Source of the DNA: Acidobacteriota bacterium
GTDB taxonomy: Bacteria > Acidobacteriota > Blastocatellia > Pyrinomonadales > Pyrinomonadaceae
DNA length: 16,307 nucleotides
Direction: 5' to 3'
NCBI GenBank assembly: GCA_003222835.1
Contig: QHXE01000238.1
Coordinates: forward strand, 1 to 16,307
Positions within the stretch are counted from its first letter, which is position 1, and every line of letters starts with the position of its first letter. The notes below the pieces were generated by a model that was not told the DNA's origin, did not search any database, and worked only from the letters and a program-made list of their open reading frames with translations. A program made the translations under genes and the position numbers. Shown here one piece after another: positions 1-8,500 of this stretch.

Positions 1-1
1 G

Positions 2-571
2 ATGAATGACAGTTCGCTGATCTTGATGCGGCTGGGCGTAATTAGCGTCATCGGTGGCGGCATCGGAGCGTGGTTATTGATCGCTACGCCAGCCCCCACG
101 TTTGCGCGCCTGGTTCCTTTTCTGATTTTGTTCGCCACGATTCTTTTCGTGATGCAAACTCCGGTGAATCGCTGGCTGCACTTGCCTGCGGCCGGCAAAG
201 AATCGACAAAGGCCTGGTGGATTGGCGCAAGCGTCTTTCAATTTTTCTCGGCGATTTATGGCGGCTATTTTGGCGCCGGCAACGGCATCCTGATGCTGGC
301 GGCGATGGGACTTCTCGGTTTGCACGATATCCATCGCGCTAACGGCATCAAGAATTTTCTCGGCGTCTGCATCAACAGCGTCGCCGTCGTCGCTTTTTCA
401 ATGATGCATCTCGTCTCGTGGCCACGATCGCTCTTCATGGCGATTGCGGCGCTCGCCGGCGGTTACTTTGGCGCCCGCACCGCGCGACGCGTGGGCCGCG
501 TGTTCATTCGTCGCGCGATTGTGGTGATTGGATTTGTGATTACGATCGCGATGCTGTGGAAAATGAGGTGA
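2..571 (+). CDS. TauE/SafE family membrane permease, C-terminal part (5' end outside window)
   Basis: This is a predicted inner-membrane transporter of the TauE/SafE (DUF81) family, whose members are thought to move sulfite, sulfoacetate or other organic anions. The visible 189 residues are mostly hydrophobic helices. They carry the family's glycine-rich signature twice: a GGYFGAGNGI stretch near residue 87, followed by a helix with HRANGIKNFLG, and a second GGYFGAR near residue 154. Full-length members are about 250 residues, and the readable part starts inside a helix, so the first ATG in the window is probably internal and the gene is truncated by the window edge. The substrate cannot be deduced. 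The stop lies 5 nt before a long inverted repeat that may end its transcript. Confidence 0.85.
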   Translation: MNDSSLILMRLGVISVIGGGIGAWLLIATPAPTFARLVPFLILFATILFVMQTPVNRWLHLPAAGKESTKAWWIGASVFQFFSAIYGGYFGAGNGILMLAAMGLLGLHDIHRANGIKNFLGVCINSVAVVAFSMMHLVSWPRSLFMAIAALAGGYFGARTARRVGRVFIRRAIVVIGFVITIAMLWKMR

Positions 572-575
572 AACC

Positions 576-757
576 AATCCGCAGATTTCGCCGATCTCAC
601 AGATTAAGAAAGAGAAAGCCACGAAAAGGCACAAGAGGCACAAGAGGCACAAAGGAATTCAGAACAAGCGATTCATCTTCAGCGAGTTTTCTTTTGCGCC
701 TTTTGTGCCTCTTTGTGGCTGATTCTCTTTCTGTGTAATCTGCGTAATCGGCGGATT
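576..757. repeat. Long imperfect inverted repeat (cgcagatt/aggcacaag type)
   Basis: The left arm begins AATCCGCAGATTTCG at 576 and runs through AAGAAAGAGAAAGCCAC into three near-perfect 9-nt tandem copies of aggcacaag (627-653). The right arm (about 697-757) is its imperfect reverse complement and ends TAATCGGCGGATT. A transcript could fold into a very long hairpin with a loop near 655-695. The repeat fills the whole gap between the permease stop and the glycosylase start. It may act as a terminator or processing site, or be only a mobile palindromic repeat. It shares its style with the repeat at 5503-5590. Confidence 0.8.
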
Positions 758-763
758 GATTCC

Positions 764-1363
764 ATGAAGCTGCCTCGCGAATTTTACACTCGCTCCGACG
801 TGCTCGAAGTCGCGCGCGATCTCCTGGGAAAGAGATTAGTTATTCCCAATAGAAGCGGCGCGCGGGTGGCTGGAATAATCGTCGAAACGGAAGCGTATCG
901 CGGCCCGGAAGATAAAGCCTCGCACGCATACAATGGCCGGCGCACGCGTCGCACGGAAACGATGTATGGCGTTGGCGGCACGGCTTACGTTTACTTCGTC
1001 TATGGCATGTATCACCAGTTCAATGTGGTAACGAACGTAGAAGATATTCCGCACGCCATTTTGGTGCGCGCGGTGGAGCCGGTCGAAGGTTTGGATATCA
1101 TTCGCCGTCGCCGACCCGGAAGATTCGAGCATGAATTGACCAGCGGGCCGGGCCGCTTGTGTGTCGCAATGGGAATCGATCGTAAGTTGGATAAAGCAGA
1201 TCTGCTTGGCGATCGAATCTGGATTGAAGAGGACATTACCGTCTCCCGCCGCCAGATTGCGCGCGGTCCTCGCATTGGAATCGGTTATGCGGAAGAATGG
1301 GTGAAGAAGCCTTGGCGGTTTTGGGTTCGCGATAATCCGTTTGTGAGCCGAGCGAAGAGGTAA
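764..1363 (+). CDS. mpg: DNA-3-methyladenine glycosylase (AAG/MPG family)
   Basis: This base-excision-repair enzyme removes alkylated purines such as 3-methyladenine by cleaving the N-glycosidic bond. The 199 residues match the usual size of bacterial AAG-family enzymes. Family landmarks are the active-site stretch VETEAY, with Glu43 aligning to the catalytic Glu125 of human AAG and Tyr45 to its intercalating tyrosine; then ASHAYNGR, YVYFVYGMY with NVVTN, and SGPGRLCVAMGID. The start at 764 was chosen because the protein begins there as MKLPREFY. An in-frame ATG at 713 would add 17 residues encoded entirely within the upstream inverted repeat, with no family similarity. The ribosome site is weak. 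The AbrB-like gene follows after 10 nt, so the two may be cotranscribed. Confidence 0.93.
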   Translation: MKLPREFYTRSDVLEVARDLLGKRLVIPNRSGARVAGIIVETEAYRGPEDKASHAYNGRRTRRTETMYGVGGTAYVYFVYGMYHQFNVVTNVEDIPHAILVRAVEPVEGLDIIRRRRPGRFEHELTSGPGRLCVAMGIDRKLDKADLLGDRIWIEEDITVSRRQIARGPRIGIGYAEEWVKKPWRFWVRDNPFVSRAKR

Positions 1364-1373
1364 TGCCTTAGTA

Positions 1374-1598
1374 ATGCAAACAAGCAGACTCTCGAGTAAA
1401 GGGCAGGTCACGCTGCCACGCGAGGTGCGCAAGGCACTAGGTGCGGAGCCGGGTGATACGATTGGCTACGAAGTTGAACATGACGTAGTGACGCTGAAGA
1501 AACTCGAGCCTTTCGATGCTGCCTTCCACGAAGCACTTTCCAATACTCTCGATGAATGGGCCACCGAATCCGATGAAGAAGCTTTCCGCGACCGGTAG
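1374..1598 (+). CDS. AbrB/MazE (SpoVT-like) DNA-binding protein, orphan antitoxin-like
   Basis: This is a 74-residue swapped-hairpin AbrB-fold protein. The N-terminal half has the typical SSKGQVTLPREVRKALG core, followed by GDTIGYEVEHDVVTLKKLEP. The acidic C-terminal tail, ending DEEAFRDR, resembles the toxin-binding tail of MazE-type antitoxins, which normally overlap or abut a PemK/MazF toxin gene. No toxin is visible: the only overlapping frame (ATG at 1573) stops after 25 codons at 1650, and the next gene is convergent. The protein is therefore either an orphan antitoxin, a remnant of a toxin-antitoxin pair, or a stand-alone regulator. It starts 10 nt after the glycosylase stop, with a possible AAGAGG ribosome site inside the end of that gene. 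Confidence 0.85.
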   Translation: MQTSRLSSKGQVTLPREVRKALGAEPGDTIGYEVEHDVVTLKKLEPFDAAFHEALSNTLDEWATESDEEAFRDR

Positions 1599-1676
1599 CA
1601 AGGACGTCTTTCAAGAGAGGATTGAAGCCAGGTGGCGCGACAAATACTGACTTGCTTGCCTACCGATCTGACGGGC

Positions 1677-4613
1677 TTAACCGCTCGCGAGTCGTCTCCA
1701 AATTCCGCTTTCGCCTTCGCTTTGAATGAGTGTGCTCACACTGTGATATGACGCCGCGTAAAGCGCGCGCATCTCCTGTTGCGAGCGCGGGTGTTCAAGT
1801 CGTTTCTCTAGTTCGTCAGTTGAAAGCGAGCCGTGCAGGTAATGTGAGAACAACCGGCCTTCACCGGCGAGATGAATCGCGAATCCTTCTTCCAACCAAC
1901 GCGGCGCGCGATTGTGACTGACCGCATCTATCACCGTGTGTGCTAGTTCGTGACGCAGCGTGGTGACGAGCACGCCACGGTGCTTTAGCAAAGCGAGTGG
2001 CTGCAGCTCAATGCGATCTCCTTTCGTCGCGGCGGCGGCCCACCACGGTTGCCCGGTGCGGGCGGTAAAGTCACCGGTGCTTTCGTTAAGTCTGATTTCG
2101 AGTATAGGGATGTCGGAAATCGAAACTGATGCTGCGTTCGCTCGATGGAGATAATCAGCGCGGGCGGATTCCAAAGTGTTCAGAACTTGCTCGGCATCGC
2201 GATGGTCGACACTGGCGGGATAAGTGACGCGAAAGTGATCGCTGGAGATCGTGAGATATCTTTGGTTCGTCTTCAGTCCCGTAGGGGCGAAATAGTTATA
2301 AGTCCAGCTGCCGAATAAATATTCAAGCTCCGTAGGAGCGAAATGTGATTGTTGCTTCCTTTGCGAGAGGGCTGGGGTGAGGGGCGTAGCTTGCGAGCAA
2401 TGAAGGAAATTAACCTCTATTTGTTTCTCCGATCCGCTCGGGGAAGAAATCAAACTAAGACCGTTGGGACCTGTCGCTAAGCCCTCACCCCGAGCCTCTC
2501 CCAAAGGGAGAGGGTGATTCGTTAACAAGAGATCAGCTTTCCAGCTCGCGCTATTCACCCTCGTGCCCGGAAAATATTTCTCAAGAATTCGCTGATAGCC
2601 TGCCCCGCGCTGCGCCATCACGTGCGCGCCCTCCTGACAAAGACCCAAACCATGGCCGAAGCCACGACCACGAAAGATGAAGTTCGATCCCGTGCGAGAA
2701 ACTTCAAATCGCGAACTCTTCAACAGGTTCCATCCCAGCACGCGTCCGACAATTATCTTGAAATCCCAGCCGCGCACGATCTTACGATGTTCGCCTTCGA
2801 GCGTGATAACTTCTGCGCGCCCGGTTTCATCGCGTTTGTTGACGATGATTTGATCGAATCTTGAACCCACATCGGTGCGAGCATCGCTTTGCAGCGCCCG
2901 CAATAAATCGGCGCGAGAGATCACATCGGTCCAGTTTGCATGCGGACCGGTGATGCAGAACTCGTCGTGCCCACCCCGTAGATACGCGGGCGCAGTCTTG
3001 CCCCAGAGCGTTCCGATGTTCGCCGTCTCGCCGCCGCACGAGGCGCCAAAGTATGAATCGATAGGTTGGCCGCGTTCGTCGACGAGCACCTGACCCTCGG
3101 TAGCCTTAACCGCGGCGAGGATCGTGTCAGAAGCCCGACCGTTAGGAAGGGCCCCGCTGCCGATCGAGCCCTCCCTCACGGTCGGACTACTGACACTGAA
3201 TCGCTGGCAGTGCGTGGTCGAACAAAAGTCGTATCCATCCTTCGCATGTCGTCCGCGGTTCTTAATAGCGTAGGTGCGAATCGCGATTGCTAAAGCTTTC
3301 AGCGCTTCGGGTTCCGTTTCCATGCTTCCTTCCGCGCGCATCACGCCGAGGACGTAATCTTCCAAAGATATTTCCCTCGTAATGTTCTCAGTTACCAGAT
3401 GAACTCTTACGATTGCGGATTGCGGGTTGCGGATTGCGGAATTTGAGGGCTCGGCTCTATCTCTGGGTTCCTCTGCGTCTTTGCGGCGAACGTCTTCCGT
3501 CTCCGCGGCGAACGTTTCAAATATAGGTTTCGACAACGTCGCAGCTTCAGCGCCATGCGAACGCGACAGAAGCACCAGCACCGCAAGGTCGATTTCATTT
3601 GAACTTGGTTCAGCAGATGAATCTGCTCGCGTGTGACTGGCGAAACCGACGAACCAACCGTTAGACCGAAAGCCTTTCGCAGGCTGCGAGGTTCCCGTCT
3701 TGCCCAGAATGTAAAGTGGAAGCGAATCGAGGTGCGCGTTCCTTGCCGTACCATAGCGCACGGCGCCGCGCATGCCGTCGATGACGATCGCGCGGTGTAG
3801 TTGAGAGATGTCAATTCGCGATCGTTCGACGGGTGCAGACTGGCTGATTCGAGGTTGCCATAGACGTCCGCCATTCACCAACGCGGTATAGGCCAACAAC
3901 AATTGAATCGGTGTGACTTGAATGTGATCGCTCTCGCCAATCGCTTCGCGCGCGTCGCAGTCGCTTTGCTCCGACGCGTGGGCGCTCTCTCGAATCATCG
4001 CGTTGTTTCCGGTTTCGCAGGGCCGCAGGGTTCCAGCGGTCTCTTCATCGCTTCCGGTTAGTTGGCCAAATCCAAACTGGCGCGCGGTTTCGATTAGCTG
4101 GTCTCGGCCTAGGCGCTGGCCCAGCGTGGCGAAATAGTAATTACACGAATAGGCGATTGCCTGCGACGGCGTGAACGGGGGCAAATGATCTTCATGGACG
4201 CAAGCCAAGGAGAAGCTGCGTCCCGCAAAGCGACCCGGACAGACGGTGCGGGAATCTTTATCAATCAATCCGGCCCGCAGTGCCGCCAAGGCGGTGAACG
4301 GTTTCATTGTCGAGCCGGGCATCAACGCTTGACCGAAGGCAAGCTGAGAATTTACCAACGCACGGATCCGGCCCGTTTGCGCATCCATCACGATGATTGC
4401 GCCTTCGCGTTGGCCGAGCGCAGAAGTGGCCGCCTGCTCTAACGCCGAATCAATTTCGGATTCGTCGACGCTTGAGCTTACGCTCGATAAGTTAAACGAA
4501 ATCCGGTTGCCAATTCTGGAAGGAAACGCGAGCAGCAAAATCGCAGAGCAGGCCCACGTCATGAGCAACGCATGCTCGCGCGTCAGACGATGGAGGCGAC
4601 TGGCGGGTATCAC
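1677..4613 (-). CDS. Penicillin-binding transpeptidase / SpoIID-LytB / peptidase-MA-like fusion protein
   Basis: This 978-residue protein joins three envelope domains. An N-terminal membrane helix (about 18-30) precedes a transpeptidase domain (about 55-365) with all three penicillin-binding motifs: STMK (Ser101), SCN (156-158) and KTG (305-307). A SpoIID/LytB domain follows (about 402-684), with the Glu of GVMRAEG (Glu428) at the position of the known SpoIID catalytic Glu, then CSTTHCQ, SCGGETAN and the GRGFGHGLGLCQEGA signature. The C-terminal part (about 781-978) has HELAH (888-892) and WLEEGFA, the HExxH...E pattern of peptidase-MA gluzincins. The GTG at 4613 was chosen because it overlaps the upstream stop by 4 nt and has GGAGG 7 nt before it; a start at 4712 would overlap the neighbour by 103 nt. 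Repeat-like DNA lies at both junctions. The combined role, probably peptidoglycan remodelling, is inferred. Confidence 0.9.
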   Translation of the reverse strand: MIPASRLHRLTREHALLMTWACSAILLLAFPSRIGNRISFNLSSVSSSVDESEIDSALEQAATSALGQREGAIIVMDAQTGRIRALVNSQLAFGQALMPGSTMKPFTALAALRAGLIDKDSRTVCPGRFAGRSFSLACVHEDHLPPFTPSQAIAYSCNYYFATLGQRLGRDQLIETARQFGFGQLTGSDEETAGTLRPCETGNNAMIRESAHASEQSDCDAREAIGESDHIQVTPIQLLLAYTALVNGGRLWQPRISQSAPVERSRIDISQLHRAIVIDGMRGAVRYGTARNAHLDSLPLYILGKTGTSQPAKGFRSNGWFVGFASHTRADSSAEPSSNEIDLAVLVLLSRSHGAEAATLSKPIFETFAAETEDVRRKDAEEPRDRAEPSNSAIRNPQSAIVRVHLVTENITREISLEDYVLGVMRAEGSMETEPEALKALAIAIRTYAIKNRGRHAKDGYDFCSTTHCQRFSVSSPTVREGSIGSGALPNGRASDTILAAVKATEGQVLVDERGQPIDSYFGASCGGETANIGTLWGKTAPAYLRGGHDEFCITGPHANWTDVISRADLLRALQSDARTDVGSRFDQIIVNKRDETGRAEVITLEGEHRKIVRGWDFKIIVGRVLGWNLLKSSRFEVSRTGSNFIFRGRGFGHGLGLCQEGAHVMAQRGAGYQRILEKYFPGTRVNSASWKADLLLTNHPLPLGEARGEGLATGPNGLSLISSPSGSEKQIEVNFLHCSQATPLTPALSQRKQQSHFAPTELEYLFGSWTYNYFAPTGLKTNQRYLTISSDHFRVTYPASVDHRDAEQVLNTLESARADYLHRANAASVSISDIPILEIRLNESTGDFTARTGQPWWAAAATKGDRIELQPLALLKHRGVLVTTLRHELAHTVIDAVSHNRAPRWLEEGFAIHLAGEGRLFSHYLHGSLSTDELEKRLEHPRSQQEMRALYAASYHSVSTLIQSEGESGIWRRLASG
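2274..2528. repeat. REP-like and FAPT-type repeats embedded in frame (SpoIID to peptidase junction)
   Basis: Two repeat types lie inside the coding region. A REP-like inverted pair has arms at about 2365-2385 and 2481-2502 (GAGAGGGCTGGGGTGAGGGG against GCCCTCACCCC plus GAGCCTCTCCC), with a small AAAGGGAGAGGG hairpin after it. A direct repeat, CGTAGGRGCGAAAT, occurs at 2280 and 2331, exactly 51 nt apart, and gives two FAPT peptides 17 residues apart. The stretch encodes residues about 696-780 of the fusion protein, between the SpoIID and protease domains, with no recognisable domain of its own. Both DNA motifs look like intergenic repeats that happen to be translated. Confidence 0.8.
3125..3195. 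repeat. Palindromic repeat inserted in frame inside the SpoIID domain
   Basis: The left arm starts TGTCAGAAGCCCGACCGTTA at 3125. The right arm is its near-complete reverse complement and ends CGGTCGGACTACTGACA at 3195. The spacer is about 15-20 nt. It encodes about 25 residues (473-497, with SPTVREGS) between CSTTHCQRF and AAVKATEGQVL. In ordinary SpoIID domains the CxTTHCQ motif and the AxxATxGxVL motif are only a few to about ten residues apart, so this looks like a tolerated in-frame insertion. Confidence 0.8.
3411..3515. repeat. Heptamer tandem plus CGCAGAG-type repeat in frame (transpeptidase to SpoIID junction)
   Basis: Four tandem copies of the 7-nt unit GATTGCG (third copy GGTTGCG) occupy 3411-3438 and translate, on the minus strand, to NSAIRNPQSAI. 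Further on, GCGGCGAACGT occurs twice (3483-3493 and 3505-3515), next to TCCTCTGCGTCTTTGCGG, a sequence of the same style as the intergenic repeat at 5503-5590. Together they encode the linker (about residues 371-401) between the transpeptidase and SpoIID domains. Confidence 0.75.
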
Positions 4614-5458
4614 GCGGGGGCCTCCGCGGTCGTGCGCGGTGCGGTCTGAGTTATAGGAGCAGTGGATGTTTCCGTATTCACCTTTGCCAGCGCAGTCACG
4701 GTTACGATCCAACCGATCAGGGAGAAACAGAAAGCAATCAAGAGCTGCGCGATGAAAAGCGCGAAATCGGTCTTCGTCCCTTTTGGGGAAATCTTAACGA
4801 AGAGAACTGCGTAAGGTATAAAAGCAAACAGGATCGCGCCAAGTGCGTACATCAAAACTGAATCGGAGGCGAAGGCACGCGCGAGCCATCTACCGATTCG
4901 CTTCACCGTCGCCTCCGCGCCGCCGCTGAACAATGTTCTAACGTTACCTGCGCTAACTCTGGCCCAGAGATGAATCGTGGCTAGCGGCAACGCTATGGCA
5001 AATACTAGAAATCGGATCGTCGCAAAAATCACCGTGGGCCAATGAAGCGGCTGTGGCTTCGGCGCACCGCGGAGCGATTCGGCCAGCGCCGCTTTTGGAG
5101 CGGGATAGTGAAGCTGAAATTTGTCGAGCAGGGCCCAAAATACCAACGCGATCAAAACGATGGGAATCGTCGCAACAAAGAGCTTAATAGCGCCGCGAAC
5201 GATCTGTGGCCAAAGAAACTTTCCCTCGCGCGCGTGCTCGAGGACCGCCGACTGAAGCACAAAGAACTCGGCCGGTATCAGCACGAGAAAAGCGTAAGTG
5301 ATTAGAACCTGCCAGACCGTCGCTTCGCGGGTGGCGATGAAGATGTAAAAAGTAACGAGTAGTAGCGCGTAAAGGCCGGCGAAGCTAGCGAGGGCCCGGG
5401 CTTGTCTCAGTACTGCCCGCGCGCTGTCAAGCCAAGTCTGCAAAGTTGCTTTGATCAT
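4610..5458 (-). CDS. Polytopic membrane protein of unknown function in the alpha-2-macroglobulin cluster
   Basis: I do not recognise the family of this 282-residue protein. Six hydrophobic stretches long enough to span the membrane lie at about 25-45, 52-72, 89-112, 145-167, 200-222 and 232-258. They are joined by short basic loops and one proline-rich loop around 115-140. The tail is hydrophilic and rich in Thr, Ala and Pro (about 260-282). The ATG at 5458 has AGAGG 5 nt upstream. Its stop codon overlaps the GTG start of the transpeptidase/SpoIID fusion by 4 nt, which implies translational coupling, so the two products are probably made in matched amounts. A role as a membrane partner of the fusion or of the macroglobulin upstream is inferred from position only. 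Confidence 0.85.
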   Translation of the reverse strand: MIKATLQTWLDSARAVLRQARALASFAGLYALLLVTFYIFIATREATVWQVLITYAFLVLIPAEFFVLQSAVLEHAREGKFLWPQIVRGAIKLFVATIPIVLIALVFWALLDKFQLHYPAPKAALAESLRGAPKPQPLHWPTVIFATIRFLVFAIALPLATIHLWARVSAGNVRTLFSGGAEATVKRIGRWLARAFASDSVLMYALGAILFAFIPYAVLFVKISPKGTKTDFALFIAQLLIAFCFSLIGWIVTVTALAKVNTETSTAPITQTAPRTTAEAPA

Positions 5459-5502
5459 ATCTGCCTCTTACAGTACTTAATTAGACGAAAGAACGTTTTT
5501 AA

Positions 5503-5590
5503 GCGCAGAGAACGCGGAGGATTTCGCAGAGGACGCAAAGGTTTTCCTCCGTGACCTCTGCGGAAACCTCTGCGATCCTCTGCGGTTAAT
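5503..5590. repeat. Imperfect palindromic CGCAGAGG-type repeat
   Basis: The left side carries CGCAGAG at 5504 and CGCAGAGG at 5525. The right side carries three CCTCTGCG copies (5555, 5567, 5577), so several alternative stems can form, including one around GTTTTCCTCCGTGACC. It sits in the 138-nt gap between the macroglobulin stop and the next gene of the same strand. It could attenuate or process the operon transcript. Similar words recur inside the fusion gene near 3470-3510. Confidence 0.75.
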
Positions 5591-5596
5591 TCCCCA

Positions 5597-8500
5597 TCAC
5601 TTCTTATCCAAAATTCTCAACCGATCATTACTGGTATTGGCCTGTATCGTCGGCTGATACATCAACTCAGCCCGCGCGGGCGCGATACGGAACTCGCCCG
5701 GGACCTCAACGCGCATAGCGTATTGGAACGTCGCGTCGCCATTGAAGTAATCGACGAAGATGGCCGTGCGGTTGTCTCGGAACTCGCGCGCGCTATACCA
5801 ATCGGTCCACTGTCCAGTTGTGTAATTCAAGTAGATGCCACTGACCTGCGCGACCTGTTCGGCGCCCGCGGGAATCGGATCTTCGATCATCAGGTACTGT
5901 GCCCGCGCGCCGGTGAGATGCAGGCGCACGACGATCAAATCCCCGGAGCGTAGCTCGCCCGTCAACGGTTCAATCTTCCAACTCGACTTTCCGTTTTCGT
6001 TTTCAGTCACGTGGAGGCGCAGATACTCGCGCGCGATCTTCAGATTTCCCGACGACTGGGCAGGTACGTTGTCTTCCGCCGTGAAGTATTGAACCGACGC
6101 CGAAAGATACAGCGCGCCGCGGCCATGCTTAACGACCCGAATCTGATTGTTGTTGCTGACTTCGCCCGCCTTCTTCGTGATCACAAAGTCCTGCGCGTTT
6201 GTAGCCTCGCCTGCGCCGACGTGTTGCTGAGCGACTTGGGCGCCATTCAAATAAATCTCGAATGAATAGTCGGGCGACAATTCATGGCTGACTTTCAAGT
6301 AATCAGTAAGACCATAGATCGCGAAGGCAGTTTCTTTTGTCGAAAGCCAGTAATAACCGTTCTGACGATTCTTCACCAACCAGCGCGCGACTTTTGGCAA
6401 CAGCGCGTTGCTCGGATCGACTTGCGAAAGAGCTTTCAATGATAGCGCTGTGGCTTCCGCGTCAAGATAGACGTTGCGGCCATAATCGTTGACGCGCGCG
6501 GTTTGCCAATGGGCCTCGAATTCGTCCGTCTGTGCTGAGGCGGCGATTGCGCCCGCAATCTCTTTCGCGCGTCCATCTTTGCGCTGGTGCAACGAGAGCG
6601 CGAGCAGAGCGCGGCCGTAAGGCCCGAGGCTCCCGCGCTTCGCATAAAGCGCTTCGAGATAATGACCATCGCTGTCACCACTTTCGGTGTAGGCATAGAT
6701 CATGTAGCTTCTGGTTTCATCATCGATCGGATTGCCGTTGTCGTTCTTGCCCGCGTTCAGCAGAGACGCAAGCTTCTCGCGACCCTGGTCGCGGCGCCCA
6801 AGATCGATCTGGTAGCCGGCTTTGCTCGCCAGCGTCAGCCCGTCAACAACATAGGCCGTCATGAACGGATCGCTCTTGTCGTCTTTCCACCAGCCCCAAC
6901 CGCCATCGTCATGCTGATAGGCGTATAGACGATCGAGCCCGCGTTGAACTTTTTTATCGAGATCGTTCGACGCGCGAATCTTCGCGGTAGGCACGTCCTT
7001 CAAGGTCTGCGCGACAATAACATTCGGCAAGAAGCTGGACATCGTTTGTTCCGTGCAGCCGTATGGAAAACTCGTCAAATAATCGAGCGCGCCAAACAGA
7101 GTTCCAGCTAAAGAAGGCGACGCTTCGATGCGGAGATTGCGCGCCTGGCTATCAGGATTTGCTGATAGATCGAGCGAGAAAGTTTGGTCCGCATCATTCT
7201 GCGTGAGTGTCGTCGTGTTGCCGACAGTCTGCTTCAATCCATGCGGCACGATCTCCATGGTCATCTCGACCGCATCAGACTCAGTATCAGTCAACGCCTT
7301 CGCCAACAGCGTGAGTTTGCCGACTTGATTGGCTTGCACGCGCCAATCAACGCGATGTTCGCCGTTTTGTTTGATCGTCACAGTTTCGCTCGGCGAATCG
7401 AGTAATTGAGCCCCGTTAAGATCGAGCGAGATCTTCGTCGACTTGTCACTCTTCAGGAAGTTATGCACGACGCCTGAGATAGTCACAGTGTCGCCTTCAG
7501 TCAGAAAGCGCGGCATTTCCAGACGCATGATCACATCCTTGCGCGCGATTGTTTTCTGCACGGCTGAACCTACGCGGGTGTCGGTGGTGACGGCGCGCGC
7601 GGTCGCACGCCAGGTAGTTAAGTTGTCCGGCAGCTTGAAATTTACCGTGGCTTTGCCATCGCCGCCGGTCACCGCATCCGGTTGCCAAAACGCAGTGTCC
7701 TTGAACTCGCGGCGAATAGTAGGTTCAGCGTAAGCACTTTCATTTTTGAAATCGGCGAGCTGATAAGCAGATTTGTTCTTTGCGAGGTCGACTGGCTTGT
7801 CGCCGGCAAAGCCTGCAAATTTGTAGTGTATCGCAAGACTCGTCTGTACTTCGTTGTAGCGCTTGCCATAGAACTCACGCTTGATATTACGCGCAGTTTC
7901 CGCCTGGATGCTGTAAATCGCTTCGTCGACAATTCCGAGACTCACCTCCGCATTCGCCGCGGGCGAGCCATCTTCGTTGCGCGCCACGATTGTGTATGAC
8001 GCCACGTCGCGTGGCTTGAATTCTTTCTTATTGGGCACGATGTCAAGCTTCAGCATTTTGTCGCGCGCGGGCACGGCGATGAGTTGGCTCTGGCTGTACA
8101 TGTCGCTGTCCTTGACGAACGACACATCGAGATAAACATTCGGTTCGTAGCGCTGCTCGATTGGCACATCGATCACGATGCTGCGGCCGGCCGCGTCAAT
8201 TTCTCGCGCAGTTATGACGTTCGACAGCTCAGTCGTTACCAGCAGGTGGGCTTTGTCGGCCGGCAGCATCGCGAGCACGTGCGCGGTCTCGCCAGCCTTG
8301 TAAGATTTTTTGTCGGGTACGAGCTTGATTGATTTCTCGTCATAGTCACGATACTCAAAATCGGACCATTCGCCTTTCTTATCGGGCGCCCAGAACGAGC
8401 CGCCGCGATTCACGATCTCTTTACCGTTTTCGCTAAGGATGGCTTTGACGTAAATGCTACCGGGCGAGGGAACAGTGAAATCGTACGCTGCATTGCCCTG

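Noticed and set aside
1573..1650. 25-codon frame overlapping the end of the AbrB-like gene as a toxin remnant
   Set aside because: The peptide shows no resemblance to MazF/PemK, RelE or PIN starts; the overlap alone is not evidence.
3411..3438. Short tandem units considered as a CRISPR-like array
   Set aside because: The units are 7 nt with no spacers; this is a heptamer microsatellite.
4613..4712. Upstream ATG at 4712 as start of the fusion gene
   Set aside because: It would overlap the membrane gene by 103 nt and encode a hydrophilic stretch before the membrane helix, whereas GTG at 4613 has GGAGG and a 4-nt overlap.
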